Made by a program: the position numbers and the translations under genes | The notes under the pieces: generated by a model | Seen by the model: the letters and a program-made list of their open reading frames with translations, nothing else | Told to the model about the DNA's origin: nothing | Databases searched by the model: none | Source of the DNA: Stomoxys calcitrans | Lineage: Eukaryota; Arthropoda; Insecta; Diptera; Muscidae | Assembly (NCBI RefSeq): GCF_963082655.1 | Contig: NC_081552.1 | Span: 182,264,571 to 182,328,570, forward strand | Reading direction: 5' to 3' | DNA length: 64,000 nucleotides | Shown: positions 11,544 through 22,112 of the stretch, piece by piece | How positions within the stretch are numbered: position 1 is the first letter of the stretch | How the letters are laid out: the number at the start of each line of letters is the position of its first letter

Positions 11544-12010
11544 CACGTACAAAGCAATTGGCCGGTCTGTGGTAAGTTATACAGCGCCAGTGTGGTCTCG
11601 TCAACTTTGTGACACGCAGTGGAATAATATTCAGATCTGTCAGAATGCCGCCCTCCGAACTGCGACGGGCTGTCTCCCCAGCTCTCATGTGGATCACCTC
11701 CATCAGGAGACAAAGATCCTACCAGTGCGAAGACATAACTACATGCTGTCTAAGCAATACCGTTAGGGCTGTTATCGCAGAGACCATCCAAATCATCATC
11801 TTGTGGATAGATACCCACCGCCCAGAAGCCTTAAGGTAGATCTACACGATCAAGAGCGTGAGGTTCAGCGCTACAAGAGAGAACCTCTAGATCAAGCGGC
11901 ATATCAAGCGGGTCTAAACAACATTCATGCAGACACGGTAACAGATGCGGTAATTGGCTACCGGGTGAATGTAGTCCTTGGAGAACGACCGCCACCCATT
12001 GCACCCGAAG
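11500..12010 (+). pseudogene. N1 RT C-terminal region, frameshifted and truncated
   Basis: Continuation of the RT C-terminus in a new frame (DTYKAIGRSVVSYTAPVWSR), then, after a stop at 11764, a region (RYPPPRSLKVDLHDQEREVQ) that is about 80 percent identical by eye to the minus-strand copy at 47902-48156. Copy 1 ends abruptly around 12012; copy 2 continues into a CPDC-type finger. Confidence 0.75.
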
Positions 12011-12012
12011 AA

Positions 12013-12172
12013 ATCGAATTTGGCCCAAAAACCTATCTTATAATTTACAACATCAGTACCTAGTTTTATCAGAATCGGTCAATATGGTAATATAGGCCCC
12101 CTAAATAACGATATCTTGATATGACTTCTTTAGACCAAAATAATTCAACTTAGCACGCTATTACTTGTTTTT
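12013..12172 (-). repeat. DINE-like repeat head after N1
   Basis: 'cagaatcggtcaatatggtaatatag' and the terminal 'aacttagcacgctattacttgttt' identify the head end of a minus-oriented repeat. The palindrome has been lost. It is probably the other side of the copy split by N1, although unit order does not join perfectly. Confidence 0.5.
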
Positions 12173-12566
12173 AATTAAAAAAATTCGATTCAATAATTTT
12201 TCTAATTCAATCTTTAAAAATTTTCAAATATGGTGCTTAACTAAATTCAATTAAACGGTCCCCTACTATATAAAGGGAAGGGGATTTCAAAGACCCATAT
12301 GTCCCAGTCCCAGGCAGCCGGTCTAAGTGTCGGATAAACCCGATAGAGTCCTCCATCAGCCAAGGGCTACCGCTTCTGTGCACAATACACTGCTACCCGA
12401 CACCCGACATTATTTGGAAAACCCCCGCAGGGGATTTTTTTTTTTTTGTACGGGTGCCCACAGACCTTTGTCAAAACAACGAACCTTAAGTTCATGTTCC
12501 AGGAGGTAAACATCGTGTACCTAATATAGAAATTAATAGGAATTTTCAACAAATTTCAATAATTTT
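12173..12566. other. AT-rich stretch with possible N1 5' scrap
   Basis: Mostly AT-rich. At 12300-12375, 'tcccaggcagccggt' and 'catcagccaagggctaccgc' resemble the first ~50 bases of N1 (8885-8930), suggesting a short decayed 5' relic. A T-tract follows at about 12436-12450. Confidence 0.35.
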
Positions 12567-13100
12567 TTATACCCACCACCAGAGGATGGGGGTATACTGA
12601 TGTAGTCATTCCGTTTGTAACGCCTCGAAATATTCGTCTAAGACCCCATAAAGTATATATATATTCTTGATCGCCTCGACATTCAGAGTCGATCTAGCCA
12701 TGTCCGTCCGTCCATTCGACCGTCCTTCTGTCGAAATCACGATAGGGTCGAACGCGTAAAGCTATCCGCTTAAAATTTTACACAGATACTTAAAATTAAT
12801 GTAGGTCGTAGGGGATTGCAAATGGGCCACATCGGCTAAGATTTAAATGTAGTTCCCATATAAACCGATCTCCCGGTTTGACTTTTTGAGCCCTTTTGGC
12901 TCAAATATTGCATGCGGTGTTCTGTTACGACCTTACAAGCATCAATTTTTGTCCGATTTGGCTCAAATTTTGGATGCGGTGTTCTGTGTTCTTCCAACAA
13001 CTGTGCCAATTATGGTCCAAATCGGTCTATAACCTGATATTGCTCCCATATAAACCGGTCTCTTGATCATCCTTGTTCCTTGCTTTAAATTTTGCTGGTT
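12567..13100 (-). repeat. Family A DINE-like repeat, short copy
   Basis: Opens 'ttttttatacccaccaccagaggatgggggtatac', followed by the AT-rich block, a GTCY segment (about 12700-12735), two to three internal units and a break at about 13100 without the palindrome. Confidence 0.75.
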
Positions 13101-13129
13101 TGACAGAAGTTTGCTATGTAGATTTAATT

Positions 13130-13400
13130 ATGCCCTCCAACTAAAGATCCATGGTGCTTTTACTTGTCGATTGGATCAATTAAAAACTTAATCGAAAATT
13201 TCAATAATTTTTTAATTGGATTTGTTAAAAAATTAATTGAAAATTTCAAAGGTTTTAATCACTTTTTTAATTGAATATGCAATTTGGTTAATTGAAAAAA
13301 TTTCCATTTCTTTTTTTAAAACGTAGTTTTTGTAATTGAAGCAGTTACATATAAAAAATTAATTGGATCAACTAATTTCGTCTTTGAAAACAATTTTTAT
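13130..13400. repeat. AT-rich TTAATTG-type repeat
   Basis: Repeated short blocks 'ttaattgga', 'aaaattaattgaaaatttca' and 'gatcaattaa' on both strands. The same vocabulary recurs at 43335-43597. Possibly a decayed MITE with ends in GATCCAATTAA, but no clean termini were identified. Confidence 0.4.
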
Positions 13401-13628
13401 TTTTTTTTGTGTTTGCTTCATAGGTATAAAGATTAATATTCCCACCTGTGGTGATGGTTACAAAAATGTATCTATTTCTCAACATTTTTACATTAAAAGA
13501 AAACTTTCTCACTATACACATGATACGTGATGCACGTTTGACTACAGTTTTTTCTTTTTGAGCGAGTGTATGTGTCAGTCTCTGTCTTCTAATATCCTTT
13601 TTCTGTTTCGCTGTTGCTATACTTTCAG

Positions 13629-14561
13629 AAAAACCGGAAATTGTCACAGCGCCACATGACATGCATTTAACAACAGGTGAAAGCGTCGAATTGCCATGTC
13701 GCATGGTCGGCGATCCACAGCCGGAAATTATTTGGATGCAAAATACCAATGAAATCTCCCAGGACTATGCGCCCAAAATGCAGGTCCTTTCCACCGGCAC
13801 ACTCAAAATAAATGATGTCAATGCAAATGATATTGGAATTTATGAGTGCATTGGACGCAACGAGGTGGGTGAGACACGCACCCAGCCCATACGTATGATG
13901 GTGGAGAATGAGATTCCCATACATGGCATTGGCATAGAGACAGGCTTTGGCATTGCCAACAACGACAATGACAACTACCATTATATAAGCAATGGCAACA
14001 ACAATAATCAAGTGTGGAATCAGCCACAGATTCCCTACCAAGGTGGAAGAGGACACTTTGACGCGGCAAATGGTAGACACTATCCAGAGTTCACACATGG
14101 CAATGAACATCAACAACAGCAGCCATTCAGCACTTGGCACAGACCAGAACAAACACCATCCGCTTATTTGCCCACTCAGAGGCAACCACATCAGCCGTAT
14201 CCACAACCACACCTACAGCCACGTCCCCAGCAAACGCGTCAGCAAACAACAACCCAATCACCGCCAACGCCAGCTCCAGAGCCTCACGCGCCCATTTTTA
14301 TCCACTCACCTAGTGATGCTACTGTCGCATTAAATGGTGACCCAGTGCGTCTGGATTGTTCGGCATCTGGTCTACCTGTTCCAGAGATTATGTGGTACTA
14401 CAATGGTCGTATGGTGGTCCAATCCACCGATGCGCTACGCATTCACGCCAATGGCAGTTTGGTTATTGTCAAACCCACCCTGCTGCAGGCGGGCATATAT
14501 CGCTGTGAAGCCACCAATTCCCTGGGAAAGGTGGAGGCCACGGCCAACATAGATGTGAAAG
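13629..14561 (+). CDS. Pxn: Peroxidasin internal exon: Ig1, Q/P-rich linker, Ig2
   Basis: 933-bp exon bounded by acceptor 'ctatactttcag' and donor 'AAAG|gtaagt', phase 1 at both ends, so it is symmetrical. Counting from the first whole codon (13631): Ig1 has Cys23, Trp35 and Cys73 with DIGIYEC; its core PEIIW...GTLKINDV...GIYECIGRN matches the first I-set domain of peroxidasin closely. A linker of ~125 residues (13913-14287), rich in Gln, Pro, His and Asn, follows. Ig2 then has Cys243, Trp255 and Cys292 (AGIYRC). Peroxidasin is secreted and cross-links collagen IV in basement membranes; its Ig domains help assembly and substrate recognition. The start codon and leucine-rich repeats are upstream of the window. 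Another multi-Ig matrix protein is the alternative, but domain order and motifs favour Pxn. Confidence 0.8.
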
Positions 14562-14736
14562 GTAAGTCTATTGTACCTTTTTTTAAATTTTTGAATTGAA
14601 TTACGAAGGTCTTCAAATTGGTGGGTTAAAACAGATATTATTATTTAAGAGAAAATATGGCGAAAATTGACATTTAAACACCCAATGCCTATTCATTTGG
14701 CTAAACTCTTTTGGAAAAGTCGCGACTTTGCATAGT

Positions 14737-15958
14737 TTTTTATACCCACCACCGAAGGACGGGGATATATTCATTTTGTCATTCCGTTTGCAACACACCG
14801 ACATATCCATTTCCGACCCTATAAAGTATATATATTCTTGATCGTCATAAAAATCTAAGACGATCTAGCCATGTCTGTCTGTTGGAATCACGCTACAGTC
14901 TTTAAAAATGCTGAAACATTGCACAGATTTTTTTTTTTTTTTTCATAAGCAGGTTAAAATCGAAGATGGGCCATATGGGACTATATTTTGATATAGCCCC
15001 TATATAGACCGAACCCCCGAATTAAGGACTTAGGGCCATAAAAGCCGATGTTGCTGAAATTTGGATCACTGAGTTTTTTTAGGCCACCCAACATTATTCT
15101 CCAATTTGGCCCAGATCAGTCCAGATTAGGATGTAGCTGCCATATGGACCTATCTCTCGATTTAAGTCCTTGGGACCATAAAAGGGGCATTTACTGTCCG
15201 ATTTCACCAAAATTTGGGACAGTGAGTTGTGTTAGGCCCCTCGACGTTTTTCTGCAATTTGGCTCAGGTCGGTTCAGATTTGGATATAGCTGCCATATAG
15301 ACCGATCTCTCGGTCAAAAATTGCGGCTTGTAAGGGCCCAAGAAGACAAATTGAGAGATCGATTTATATGGGAGCTATATGAGGTTACACACCGATTTAC
15401 ACCTTACTTGGCACAGTTGTTGGAAGTCATAACGGAACACTATGTGCAAAATTTTAGTCAAATCGAACAAAAATTGCGGCTTGTAAGGGCTCAAAAAGGC
15501 AAATCGGAAATCGGTTTATATGAAAGCTTTACGCTTCAACCGCAATCTTGATTTCGACCGACGTACGGACATGGCTATTTCGAATCAGAACGTCGAGACG
15601 ATCAAGAATATATATACTTTATGGGGTCCTATACGAATATTTCGAGGTGTTACAAACGGAATGCCTACATTAGTATGATTCAGATCAGTCTATATTTGAA
15701 TATAAGTGCCATATAGACCAATATTTTATTCAACAAAATTGAACAGTGACTTGTATTCATTAGATCACCCAATGTACGTGACTGAATTGAATTTGAAATG
15801 AATTTGATCTAAATCGGGCCATATTTCGATAAAGCTGCTATGGGTGCATACATTATGAATTTTTCATCGGATTATGACGAAAGGTGGTTTACATATATAC
15901 CCAAGGTGGTGGGTACCCAAACTTCGGGCAGGCGAAACTTAATGCCTTTTTACTTGTT
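14737..15958 (-). repeat. Family B DINE-like repeat with a family A piece inside
   Basis: Minus-oriented. It opens 'tttttatacccaccaccgaagg' with the family B 3' block, followed by B units ('accgatctctcg', 'ggcccctcgacg'). It closes with 'gtgggtacccaaacttcgggcaggcgaaacttaatgcctttttacttgtt', a mutated B head. A plus-oriented family A 3' half (about 15313-15690) interrupts it. Confidence 0.75.
15313..15690 (+). repeat. Family A repeat nested in family B
   Basis: Contains two A units ('gatcgatttatatgggagc', 'cggcttgtaagggc') and the A 3' domain 'gacgatcaagaatatatatactttatggggtc...gaggtgttacaaacggaatg', on the strand opposite to its host. Either a nested insertion or a recombination product. Confidence 0.55.
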
Positions 15959-16549
15959 AATGTAAAAAAATTTTCGTGATTTTTTGAACATCTTCCAGCT
16001 CTAGATCATTGAGCATTGAACTTTTTATTTAAAGAATGGCATAGCAAATAACTCATAAAAGTTGAGCAAGTGTGTGTTATTATTCTAAACACTTTGACTG
16101 GTTAGAGGATCATGATTTCTAATACGCCATGTAGTTTCAACAGCACATTTGTCGGATAGATTAAGATGCCCTCCACGCCCAAAGACTATTTAGTACGGTG
16201 TAGAGCACGTAATGGAATTTTTAATTATTGTATATAAGGATATTCATAGTCGCGTGCATAACGTTTTTCAGAATAAGTAGTAACAAAACAATGGGTGAAA
16301 ACTTTTGAGATATCTAAATCTGTACGGCGCTTGAAATTTACAAATTTGTAGAAAGACTTAGGATTGGATGGCCCGTTTTCATTTTATTCAAATAATTGCG
16401 ATGTGCCCGCTTGTTATCCATATTGGATCTTGATCGTGCTAATGATTAGTTTGAGAAATCGAGTGCAGTTACCGATTTTTTAATCTTCTTATACAGTTTA
16501 TTCTTGGTATGCTTTATGGTGATGTAGTCTGGTGGATATGGAAAGAACA
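15959..16549. other. Unassigned intronic stretch
   Basis: AT-rich sequence; no gene or recognised repeat seen. Confidence 0.5.
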
Positions 16550-18117
16550 TTTTACCCAACTGCTAGCGTCCGACATTAGCGGCGAAGAGGATACCGCAGA
16601 AGCTCAATGATGTTGGTATAGAATAGTCAGAATGAGTTCCAGGTAGCAATGACCCGACCAAGGAAGAACAAGGCAGCAGGAGCCGACGGGTTACCCGCTG
16701 AACTATTTAAGACCGAAGACGACACGCTGACAAGGCGTATGCATCAGCATATCTGCGCAATCTGGCTAGAAGAACGCATACCCGATGATTGGAACCTCAG
16801 CATACCGTACACAAAAAAAGAGATAAGACGGAATGTGTCAACTACAGAGGAATAAGTCTCCTCGCCATCGCCTACAACATACTCTAGAGCGTACTAGAGT
16901 ATAACCTAAAGTCAATGAGATAATTGGGCCCTATCAATGCGGCTTTAGACCTGGTAAATCCACCCTAGACCAGATGTTCACAATGCACCCAATTCTGAAA
17001 AAGACCCGAGAAGAACAAATCAACGCCTACCATCTCTTTGTTGACTACAAAGCCGCCTTCGCTACTCCTTTACGTTCAAAGGTATTTCAAGCCATGTCTG
17101 AGTTTGGTATCCATGCAAAATTAATAAGACTCTGCTATATGACACTTGCTAATATGCCTTCCTCAGTAAGAACTGGAAAGAATCTCTCCGAACCATTTAA
17201 TACCAAACGAAGTTTCAGACAAGAAGGCAGCCTATCGTGTGATCACTTTAATATCCTGCTGTAGAACATTATACGAGATGCAGATGTGAAAACACATGCT
17301 ACTCGCCTATGCCAACGACATCGACATCATAAGTCGGTTAGCGGAAGTAGTAACTACTGACTTTAAGAGAATCGAAAAAGAGTCAGTGAAAATGGATTTG
17401 GTAGTAAATGGAAATAAGATGAAATGGATGGTTTCAACTCCCAAAACACCTTGGACAAGCGAGATGATAAAGAAAATGAAGAAAGTTGGGAACCACAACT
17501 TTGAGATAGTCAGAAACTTTATCTACCTCGGCACCGCCGTAACTGAAACGATTGACATCAGTTTTGAGATAAAGCGAAGAATAATACTGGCAAACAGATG
17601 CTACTTTGGACTAAGTAAGCAGTTTAGTAACTAGGCCACCTCTCGGCAGACGAAGATTACATTATACAAGACACTGATACTACCCGTGCTGTTATATGAA
17701 ACATGGGTACTTGTGGAAGCAGATGAGGCAGTGCTTGGAATATTTGAGAGAAATTCGTAAAATATATGGGCCAGTTTGCGTTAATGGAGAATATAGGCGA
17801 CGTATGAATAACGAACTGTATGAGCTGTATAACGACGATAGCATAGTTACACGCATCAAAATACAACGACTGCTAGGTCATATTGTCCGAATGGATGAAA
17901 AAGCTCCAGCAGAGAAGTCTTTTGAAGGCAAACACGGTGGTACACGCAAACCGGGAAGACTAAATCCCGATGGAAAAATCAAGTGGTGGGAGACACCTCG
18001 CAACTTGATGTCAGAGATTTTAGAATGAGCTCATTAGATCGAGGCGCTTGGAACGCTATTTTACGTTCGGCTAGTGGAACAAATGTTCTGTCATAGCCAA
18101 TTAAAGTAGGTAAAGTA
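16550..18117 (+). pseudogene. N2 non-LTR reverse transcriptase, degenerate
   Basis: Colinear RT blocks in several frames: NKAAGADGLPAELFK (16671-16710), CGFRPGKST (near 16940), the DYKAAF block (near 17045), an altered FRQEGSLSCDHFNILL (normally FRQGDxLSCxLFNIxLE), LLAYANDIDII (17301-17325), IYLGTAV (17520-17540) and the C-terminal RLLGHIVRMDE (about 17870-17900). The catalytic YADD reads YAND, so the second aspartate is lost, and at least four stops or indels break the frame. The likely 3' end is near 18117 in a short 'taaagtaggtaaagtaag' tail. The endonuclease part is missing. This RT type is common in insect genomes; I do not assign a clade. Confidence 0.8.
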
Positions 18118-18129
18118 AGTCTGGTGGAT

Positions 18130-18430
18130 GGCATTTCAAAAATCCACTAACTGAAAAATACTCAACCGAATCCAAAGGATGGCTTGTTTGTATCCGCATC
18201 ACAGCTGTGCTGAGAACGATATCATCTAATTCACTGAATTTAATGTTACCACCTAATGCCTCTGGACATTGTGAATGAACAAATCGATGCGACCATTGCC
18301 TGAAAGGAACTTTCTCTTTGGACAATCAGTGGCTTTTGCTACGGTGCTATCCTTAATACAATTCCCGACATTCCAATATACAATTGTCAAAAAATATTGA
18401 CAAAGGATTGATCGAAACACTCTTAAAATA
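18130..18430 (+). mobile_element. N5 RT C-terminal fragment
   Basis: The plus-strand peptide NSLNLMLPPNASGH (18230-18275), and the DNA 'cactgaatttaatgttaccacctaatgcctctggac', match the N5 RT tail at 55940-55985. The similarity fades after about 18320. Short, dead fragment. Confidence 0.55.
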
Positions 18431-18539
18431 ATATCCGGTACATCATTTGAACAAATATTACATTTCAATTTAATTAGCCTTCCGTTCTTCAATTCGTAGA
18501 ACAAAAGAACACCTATATATATCACTAGAACTGTTTCTA

Positions 18540-18689
18540 TTGAAATCAATACATAAGAATTATTTTTAATGATGACTTCTAGGAAGAAGTCACTTGTTAT
18601 ATATCATGTTACTATTGAAATCAATACATAAGAATTATTTTTAATGATTACTTCTAGGAAGAAGTCACTTGTTATATATCACACATATG
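18540..18689. repeat. Tandem duplication of a 75-bp unit
   Basis: Two adjacent copies of 'tgaaatcaatacataagaat...gaagtcacttgttatatatca', nearly identical (one g/t difference visible at 'atgatgactt' versus 'atgattactt'). Each unit also holds an internal inverted repeat 'gacttctaggaagaagtc'. Confidence 0.85.
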
Positions 18690-19694
18690 TATACAATGAA
18701 ATGCCATTCTGTAACAGCACATTTGCAATTTTAACACAACTACTAGGTCTCTGCATTTATCATAAATGACATTGTATGCAAATATGTTTGCTTTGTTGTT
18801 GTTACATGTTTGTATGTAGTGAAAAAACTGTGATGAATTACAATGTTTGTATTATATTTATTATTGTATTGTTTTGTATGCATTGTTGAACATATACATT
18901 CGAAATCCAATGAATGAATACTGGCTTGTTACGGAATGAGAAAAAGTCGCGGAAGCAAATGTATGCATGACAAATGCGACAAATTGTGGATTGAAATAAA
19001 CCATTCATTCTAAATCGTGACTTCAATAAAAAAGGATAAAATCGCATATGCAAACAAATAAAAGATGCAATGACGACTCAAAATACCTAACATATACTCA
19101 GGTGAAAAATTTAAAATTGCAAATGAAAGAATGAAATGGTGATCCGAACTCATTTACCATCGATACGAAAATGACTATTATCACATCGACTACATCTGTC
19201 TCTAGTAACTAAAATTATATCTGAGACCCATTCCATAGGATCTTTTATGGACCCTAGCTGGTACAGATTTTGCTCTGTCCATCCATATCGTTCCTAGTTC
19301 AATATCAAACTAAACTAAAATAATATTATTAGTCTTATAACAAAAATGTATTTAATATTCGTACTTTAACGAACCACCCCAAAACACAGTATATTCAAAT
19401 AATTTGCTCTTAGTATCACATTTAATACATATGTTGCATTTAAAGATAACAAAATAATAAATATTGGAATATAAATTAATAATAACGCTATCTAATTTCA
19501 CAAACCAACAGCATCATATATAGATGCCCAATATGAATAAATAAGCAAAGGCATTTAAAGAAGATGCAAGCAAATATTTTGTAATGTTCTATGTAAATTT
19601 TAAATTTACTAGAGAGCAAAGATAAATTAAAAGCTCAAAATAATTTAAGTTACCATCAAATTAGACATTTATACACAAGTCAAATAAAAAAAAA
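18690..19694. other. AT-rich intronic stretch
   Basis: About 1 kb of AT-rich sequence ending in an A-tract at 19687-19699; no recognised feature. Confidence 0.5.
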
Positions 19695-20870
19695 AAAAAC
19701 AAGTAAAAAGGCGTTGAGTTCGGCCAGGCCGAACTTTAAATACCCACCACCTCGGGCATATATGTAAACCACCTTTCATCATGATCCGGTAAAAAATGCA
19801 TAATTTATGCCCCCATAGCAGCTTTATCGAAATATGGTCCGATTTTGACTAAATTTGACACGGATATTGAGAGGTCTAATAAGTACAAGCCATTGTTCGA
19901 TTTTGTAAAACAAAATATTGATCTTTTTGGTAGCCATATCCAAACATAGACCGATCTGAACCATATGCGACACAGATGTCGAAAAGCCTAATATAAGTCA
20001 CTAAGTCAAACTTCAGCGAAATCAGATTATAAAAGTGATATTTATGGAGCCAAGACTTTAAATCGAGAGATCGGTCTATATGGCAGCTATATCCAAATCT
20101 GAACCGATCCGGGCCAAATTGAAGAGCGCTTTCGAAGAACCTAACGCAACTCATTGTCCCAAATTTCGGCGAAATAGGACAATTGCAAAAAGATGTCAAG
20201 GGGCCTAACACAACTCACTGTCCCAATTTTTGGCAAAATCGGGCAATAAATGCGCCTTTTATGGGCCCTAAGCCTTGAATCGAGAGATCGGTCTATATGG
20301 CAGCTATATCCAAATTTGAACCGATCTAGGCCAAATTGCAGAAAGTTTTCGAGGAACCTAACGCAACTCACTGTCCCAAATTTCGGCGACATTGGACACT
20401 AAATGCGGCTTTTATGGACCCAAGACCTTAAATCGAGAGATCGGTCTATAAAGCAGCTATATTTAAATCTGGACCGATCTGGACCAAATTGTTAAAATAT
20501 GTCAAGGGGCCTAACACAATTCACTGTCCCACATTTTTGGCAAAATCACGCAATAAATGCGCCTTTTATGGGCCCAAGACTTCAAATCGAGAGATCGGTC
20601 TAAATAGGAGCTATATCCAAAACTGAACCGATCTAGTTCAAACTGCAAAAATATGTCAAGGGGCCTAACACAACTCACTGTGCCAAATTTCAGCAAAATC
20701 GGATAATAAATGTGGCTTTTATGGGCGGACCCTATATCGCCGGATCGGTCTATATGGGGGCTATATCAATATCTATATTTTTAAAGACTGTAGGGTGATT
20801 TCAACAGACAGATGGACAGACGGACGGACATGACTAGATCGTCTTAGATTTTTACGCTGGTCAAGAATAA
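19695..20870 (+). repeat. Family B DINE-like repeat
   Basis: Head 'aacaagtaaaaaggcgttgag', palindrome 'ttcggccaggccgaa' and 'tacccaccacctcgggcatatatgtaaacc', then five internal units marked by 'tcgagagatcggtctatatggcagctatatcc' (starts near 20061, 20278, 20431 and 20585; the last two intervals are 153-154 bp). It ends in a GTCY-rich stretch (cagacagatggacagacggacggac, about 20808-20830). Its last bases abut an N5 fragment. Confidence 0.85.
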
Positions 20871-21240
20871 TGTTTTATGGCAGTCGAACTCACTTTGCCG
20901 CCCAATTGCCGCCGCATGATCAAAGAGAAAGCTCCCTTAGCCTCACGGCATTTGTTGCAGCAATATGTCTAGCCACAACGTCTAGAGACACTTGGTGTAA
21001 CATTAAATTCAGTGCATCAGATAGTGTTGTTCTCAATGCAGCTGTGATATGCAAACAACTCACCTTTTGGATCTGGCTGAGTAATGGACACGCATGTTGT
21101 ATTTAACTCAGATGCCTGCCATTATGGCCTAAACCTGCGAGGCCCAAGGGTGAATAATTTGGACGTGTTCACCTCCTTAGTTAGAAGCGTAGCACTACCT
21201 AAAACTCTTTCCGATCTATGGGTCACGGCACCCGGTAAAA
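20871..21240 (-). mobile_element. N5 fragment (RT C-terminal end)
   Basis: On the minus strand the peptide DALNLMLHQVSLDVVARHIA, then RLRELSL (about 20920-21030), matches the N5 RT tail (55.94 kb plus, 39.75 kb minus). It carries several stops. Confidence 0.6.
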
Positions 21241-22017
21241 AGGCAACTCCACGCTGAGTTTGCCTTTTACCAGCGATTTGGATATAATCTATGGCCACCA
21301 CGTTCCTCCCCGTTTTGAGGCCGTAGTCGAAGTCGGAGTCCGACTATTAAGCCGGAGTCTGAATTTGGTTCGTAGTTGATCATGCTAGCCCCAACTTCAA
21401 CTCCGGCTCAATTATCAGACTCCGATTTTGACTCCGAAACAAGGTCGAAATCGACGGTCAGACTCCGCTGCCCGGCTCCTAATACCCATGGTACCAGATT
21501 AAAGTCTCCGCTCAGACTTGGCAGACATTAAAGATTACCAGTTAAACCCCCAAACATTTACCGACTGGTCACCTTGGAATAAAGAATCGCTCTAAGCCGA
21601 CCTAACAGCCGGCATGCTGATTATGCACAAACATACACCAGGACGATTAACACAAACAGGACACAGCGGCCCTCACAGGCCACACCACACATATCATTTC
21701 CACCATATAACTCACAATAAACTCGGTCACTCTCACCAAACACAACAACAAAAGCAACGGGAATCAACAATGCGAAAAAGCCACACCATCAACATGGACA
21801 AAGCAAATGCAGGCCATGTCAAGCGCAACACAAAATCACTCGGTCGCGCCAGTAGAGCAACATCTCGATATGGATACCTAGCGTATATATATGCCTCCAC
21901 TAAGTCGCATTCGTCTCCTACTAAATACTTCACGAGAAAAGGTGGCCAACCATGCAACAGTCGTCTCATCTTCAAAGGCCCTACCGAAATCCCACACCAC
22001 TTCGCTAATCCCCATCA
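21241..22017. other. Unassigned stretch with a GACTCC-rich island
   Basis: At 21310-21475 many variants of 'gactccga'/'tcggagtc' occur on both strands (hexamer-like, degenerate). The rest, including a CA-rich open frame at 21614-22017, is unrecognised and lacks domain features. Confidence 0.45.
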
Positions 22018-22077
22018 CAGCTACATCTGCGATAGGTTGAACGTCTACCTCAACAAACTTGCCTCATATTTGAAACC
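22018..22077 (+). mobile_element. N1 scrap of 60 bp
   Basis: 'tctgcgataggttgaacgtc' and 'tcaacaaacttgcctcatat' match N1 copy 1 at about 11229-11275 (peptide ICDRLNVYLNxLASYL), just downstream of the YADD box. No other N1 sequence adjoins it. Confidence 0.8.
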
Positions 22078-22112
22078 AGATTACATGAGCCAAGGTGAAC
22101 TGATACAAAAGC

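Larger units (their letters stand above)
8881..12012 (+). mobile_element. N1 non-LTR retrotransposon, copy 1 (zinc finger-2A, EN, RT)
   Basis: Nearly full-length element transcribed left to right. Order: short leader peptide with a 2A-like motif, cysteine-rich finger, apurinic-type endonuclease (LGDFNAHH), reverse transcriptase (YADD) and C-terminal region. Its 5' end matches copy 2 (47627-49849, minus) from 'caatcccatggcagccgg' onward. Relative to copy 2 it lacks the last ~350 bp (C-terminal CPDC finger and CAA tail). Lesions: two frame changes before 9531, one in-frame stop at 10590, one frame change near 11490 and one stop at 11764. Not functional as it stands. Clade assignment needs a tree. 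Confidence 0.85.

Noticed and set aside
13667..14212. 181-codon open frame antisense to the Pxn exon
   Set aside because: The sense strand carries Ig domains with correct splice sites; the antisense frame has no recognisable features.
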